This document shows, one piece after another, positions 55,707 through 56,333 of a DNA stretch of 56,333 nt. How positions within the stretch are numbered: the stretch's first letter is position 1; every line of letters starts with the position of its first letter. Origin of the DNA: Scytalidium lignicola. Its lineage: Eukaryota; Ascomycota; Leotiomycetes. The stretch is from assembly GCA_002812745.2 (NCBI GenBank), contig NCSJ02000283.1:1-56333 (forward strand), written 5' to 3'. The translations under genes were made by a program, and so were the position numbers. Below the pieces are notes generated by a model. That model saw only the letters and a list, made by a program, of their open reading frames with translations. It was not told where the DNA came from and did no database searches.

Positions 55707-56333
55707 AGCTGTTTGCGGTCGAGGAGAGCGCTGCTCGAGGTAGGCGGAGCACCGCTGCGAGGGAGTCGAGGGAGGGAAGGCGGCGTTGGGACACGCTGGG
55801 GGACCTAGAGAGGATATCTGCCAGCCTGCGGCATGGTTCTTCTAATGAGCTTGAGATGAGATGGTGGTTGCTCGGGATGAGGTTGTAGTGGTGATGGGCG
55901 TAGACCGGGCTAGGTCGAGCAGATCGCAGCGGAGCATGGAAGAATCCCGCGAGGGGATTGACGGGGAGAAGAATAAATGGAGGACGGGCGTGAGCGTTGG
56001 AGGGCACAACGAGAGGGGTGGGTGCGGGCGACGGGTTGAGGAAGGAGCGAGGCTCGAGGCGATCGATGACGGAAGCGGCAAGGGCGAAGGAGATCGGCAA
56101 CCGAGGCGTTGGATCAGCAGTAGCAGCCGTAACAGCAGCAACGGCAGTACGGTACTTGGGAACAGGTACCGTAGCAGATCTGGTATGTACTGTGGAATAT
56201 GTAGCAAGAAAGTCGCGTTTCCAAAATTGTCCCTGACAATGCCAAACCGTGCTGATAATCAAACTACTTATATGGGAAAGATATCGCCTCAGATATCTTT
56301 GGGGGGGCAAGTAAGGCTCCGAGGTTGCAGATG
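55707..56333 (-). promoter_or_regulatory. Leader/promoter of the phosphatase gene
   Basis: The window ends in the upstream region of the phosphatase. An open frame of about 208 codons on the minus strand (56310-55684) overlaps the phosphatase start in another frame; it is Pro/Ser/Arg/His-rich and has no domain, so I treat it as non-coding leader. GTACCGTA-type words occur near 56150-56172. Confidence 0.4.

Noticed and set aside
55684..56310. 208-codon frame overlapping the phosphatase start
   Set aside because: Low-complexity Pro/Ser/Arg content and out of frame with the phosphatase; more likely leader sequence.

Overview
The window is nuclear DNA from a filamentous ascomycete (Pezizomycotina, most likely Eurotiomycetes; an onygenalean or eurotialean fungus is my best guess, from gene content only). 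The reasons are a velvet-family VeA, an SPT23/MGA2-like ER-anchored factor, a fungal two-subunit-in-one glutamate synthase, a Vtc2-type SPX protein, and short GT..AG introns (about 45-190 nt) with CTAAC/CTGAC branch points close to the acceptor. I see no CRISPR array, operon, rRNA gene, convincing tRNA or intact transposon.

Layout, left to right. (1) veA (+) behind a long CT-rich leader. (2) A conserved-looking hypothetical nuclear protein (+). (3) An SPT23/MGA2-type membrane-tethered transcription factor (-). (4) A 2.4 kb non-coding stretch, then three minus-strand genes: a Nha1/Sod2-type Na+/H+ antiporter, RNase H1, and 6-phosphofructo-2-kinase/fructose-2,6-bisphosphatase. (5) A 3.6 kb AT-rich island without genes. 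(6) A GID5/Vid28-like armadillo gene (-), divergent from a PHO80-like cyclin (+), then EMC10 (+), the histone chaperone CHZ1 (+), the SNARE BET1 (+), and APC15/MND2 (-). (7) A 4.7 kb gene-free intergenic region rich in microsatellites and GTACAGTAC-like palindromes. (8) glutamate synthase (NADH) (+), a Vtc2/3-like polyphosphate polymerase subunit (+), an unrecognised 735-residue protein (+), and a rhodanese-tyrosine phosphatase (-).

Sixteen protein genes were resolved to exon level by matching donor/acceptor pairs to reading phase. Two phosphate-homeostasis genes (PHO80-like cyclin and VTC2) and two glycolysis/gluconeogenesis switch genes (PFK-2 and GID5) share the window, but nothing shows they are co-regulated as a cluster. 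This is mainly a housekeeping and regulatory region, not a secondary-metabolism or defence island.

The most useful observations are: an intron inside the membrane anchor of the SPT23/MGA2 gene whose retention yields a different hydrophobic anchor ending on a TAG that is itself the splice acceptor; a 724-nt leader of veA without a single ATG; two single-N insertions that break EMC10 and glutamate synthase in the assembly; an out-of-frame uORF (or a one-base error) at the PHO80 start; a 13-nt microexon in CHZ1; and a dispersed palindromic motif in the long intergenic regions. I found no convincing wholly new biological system.
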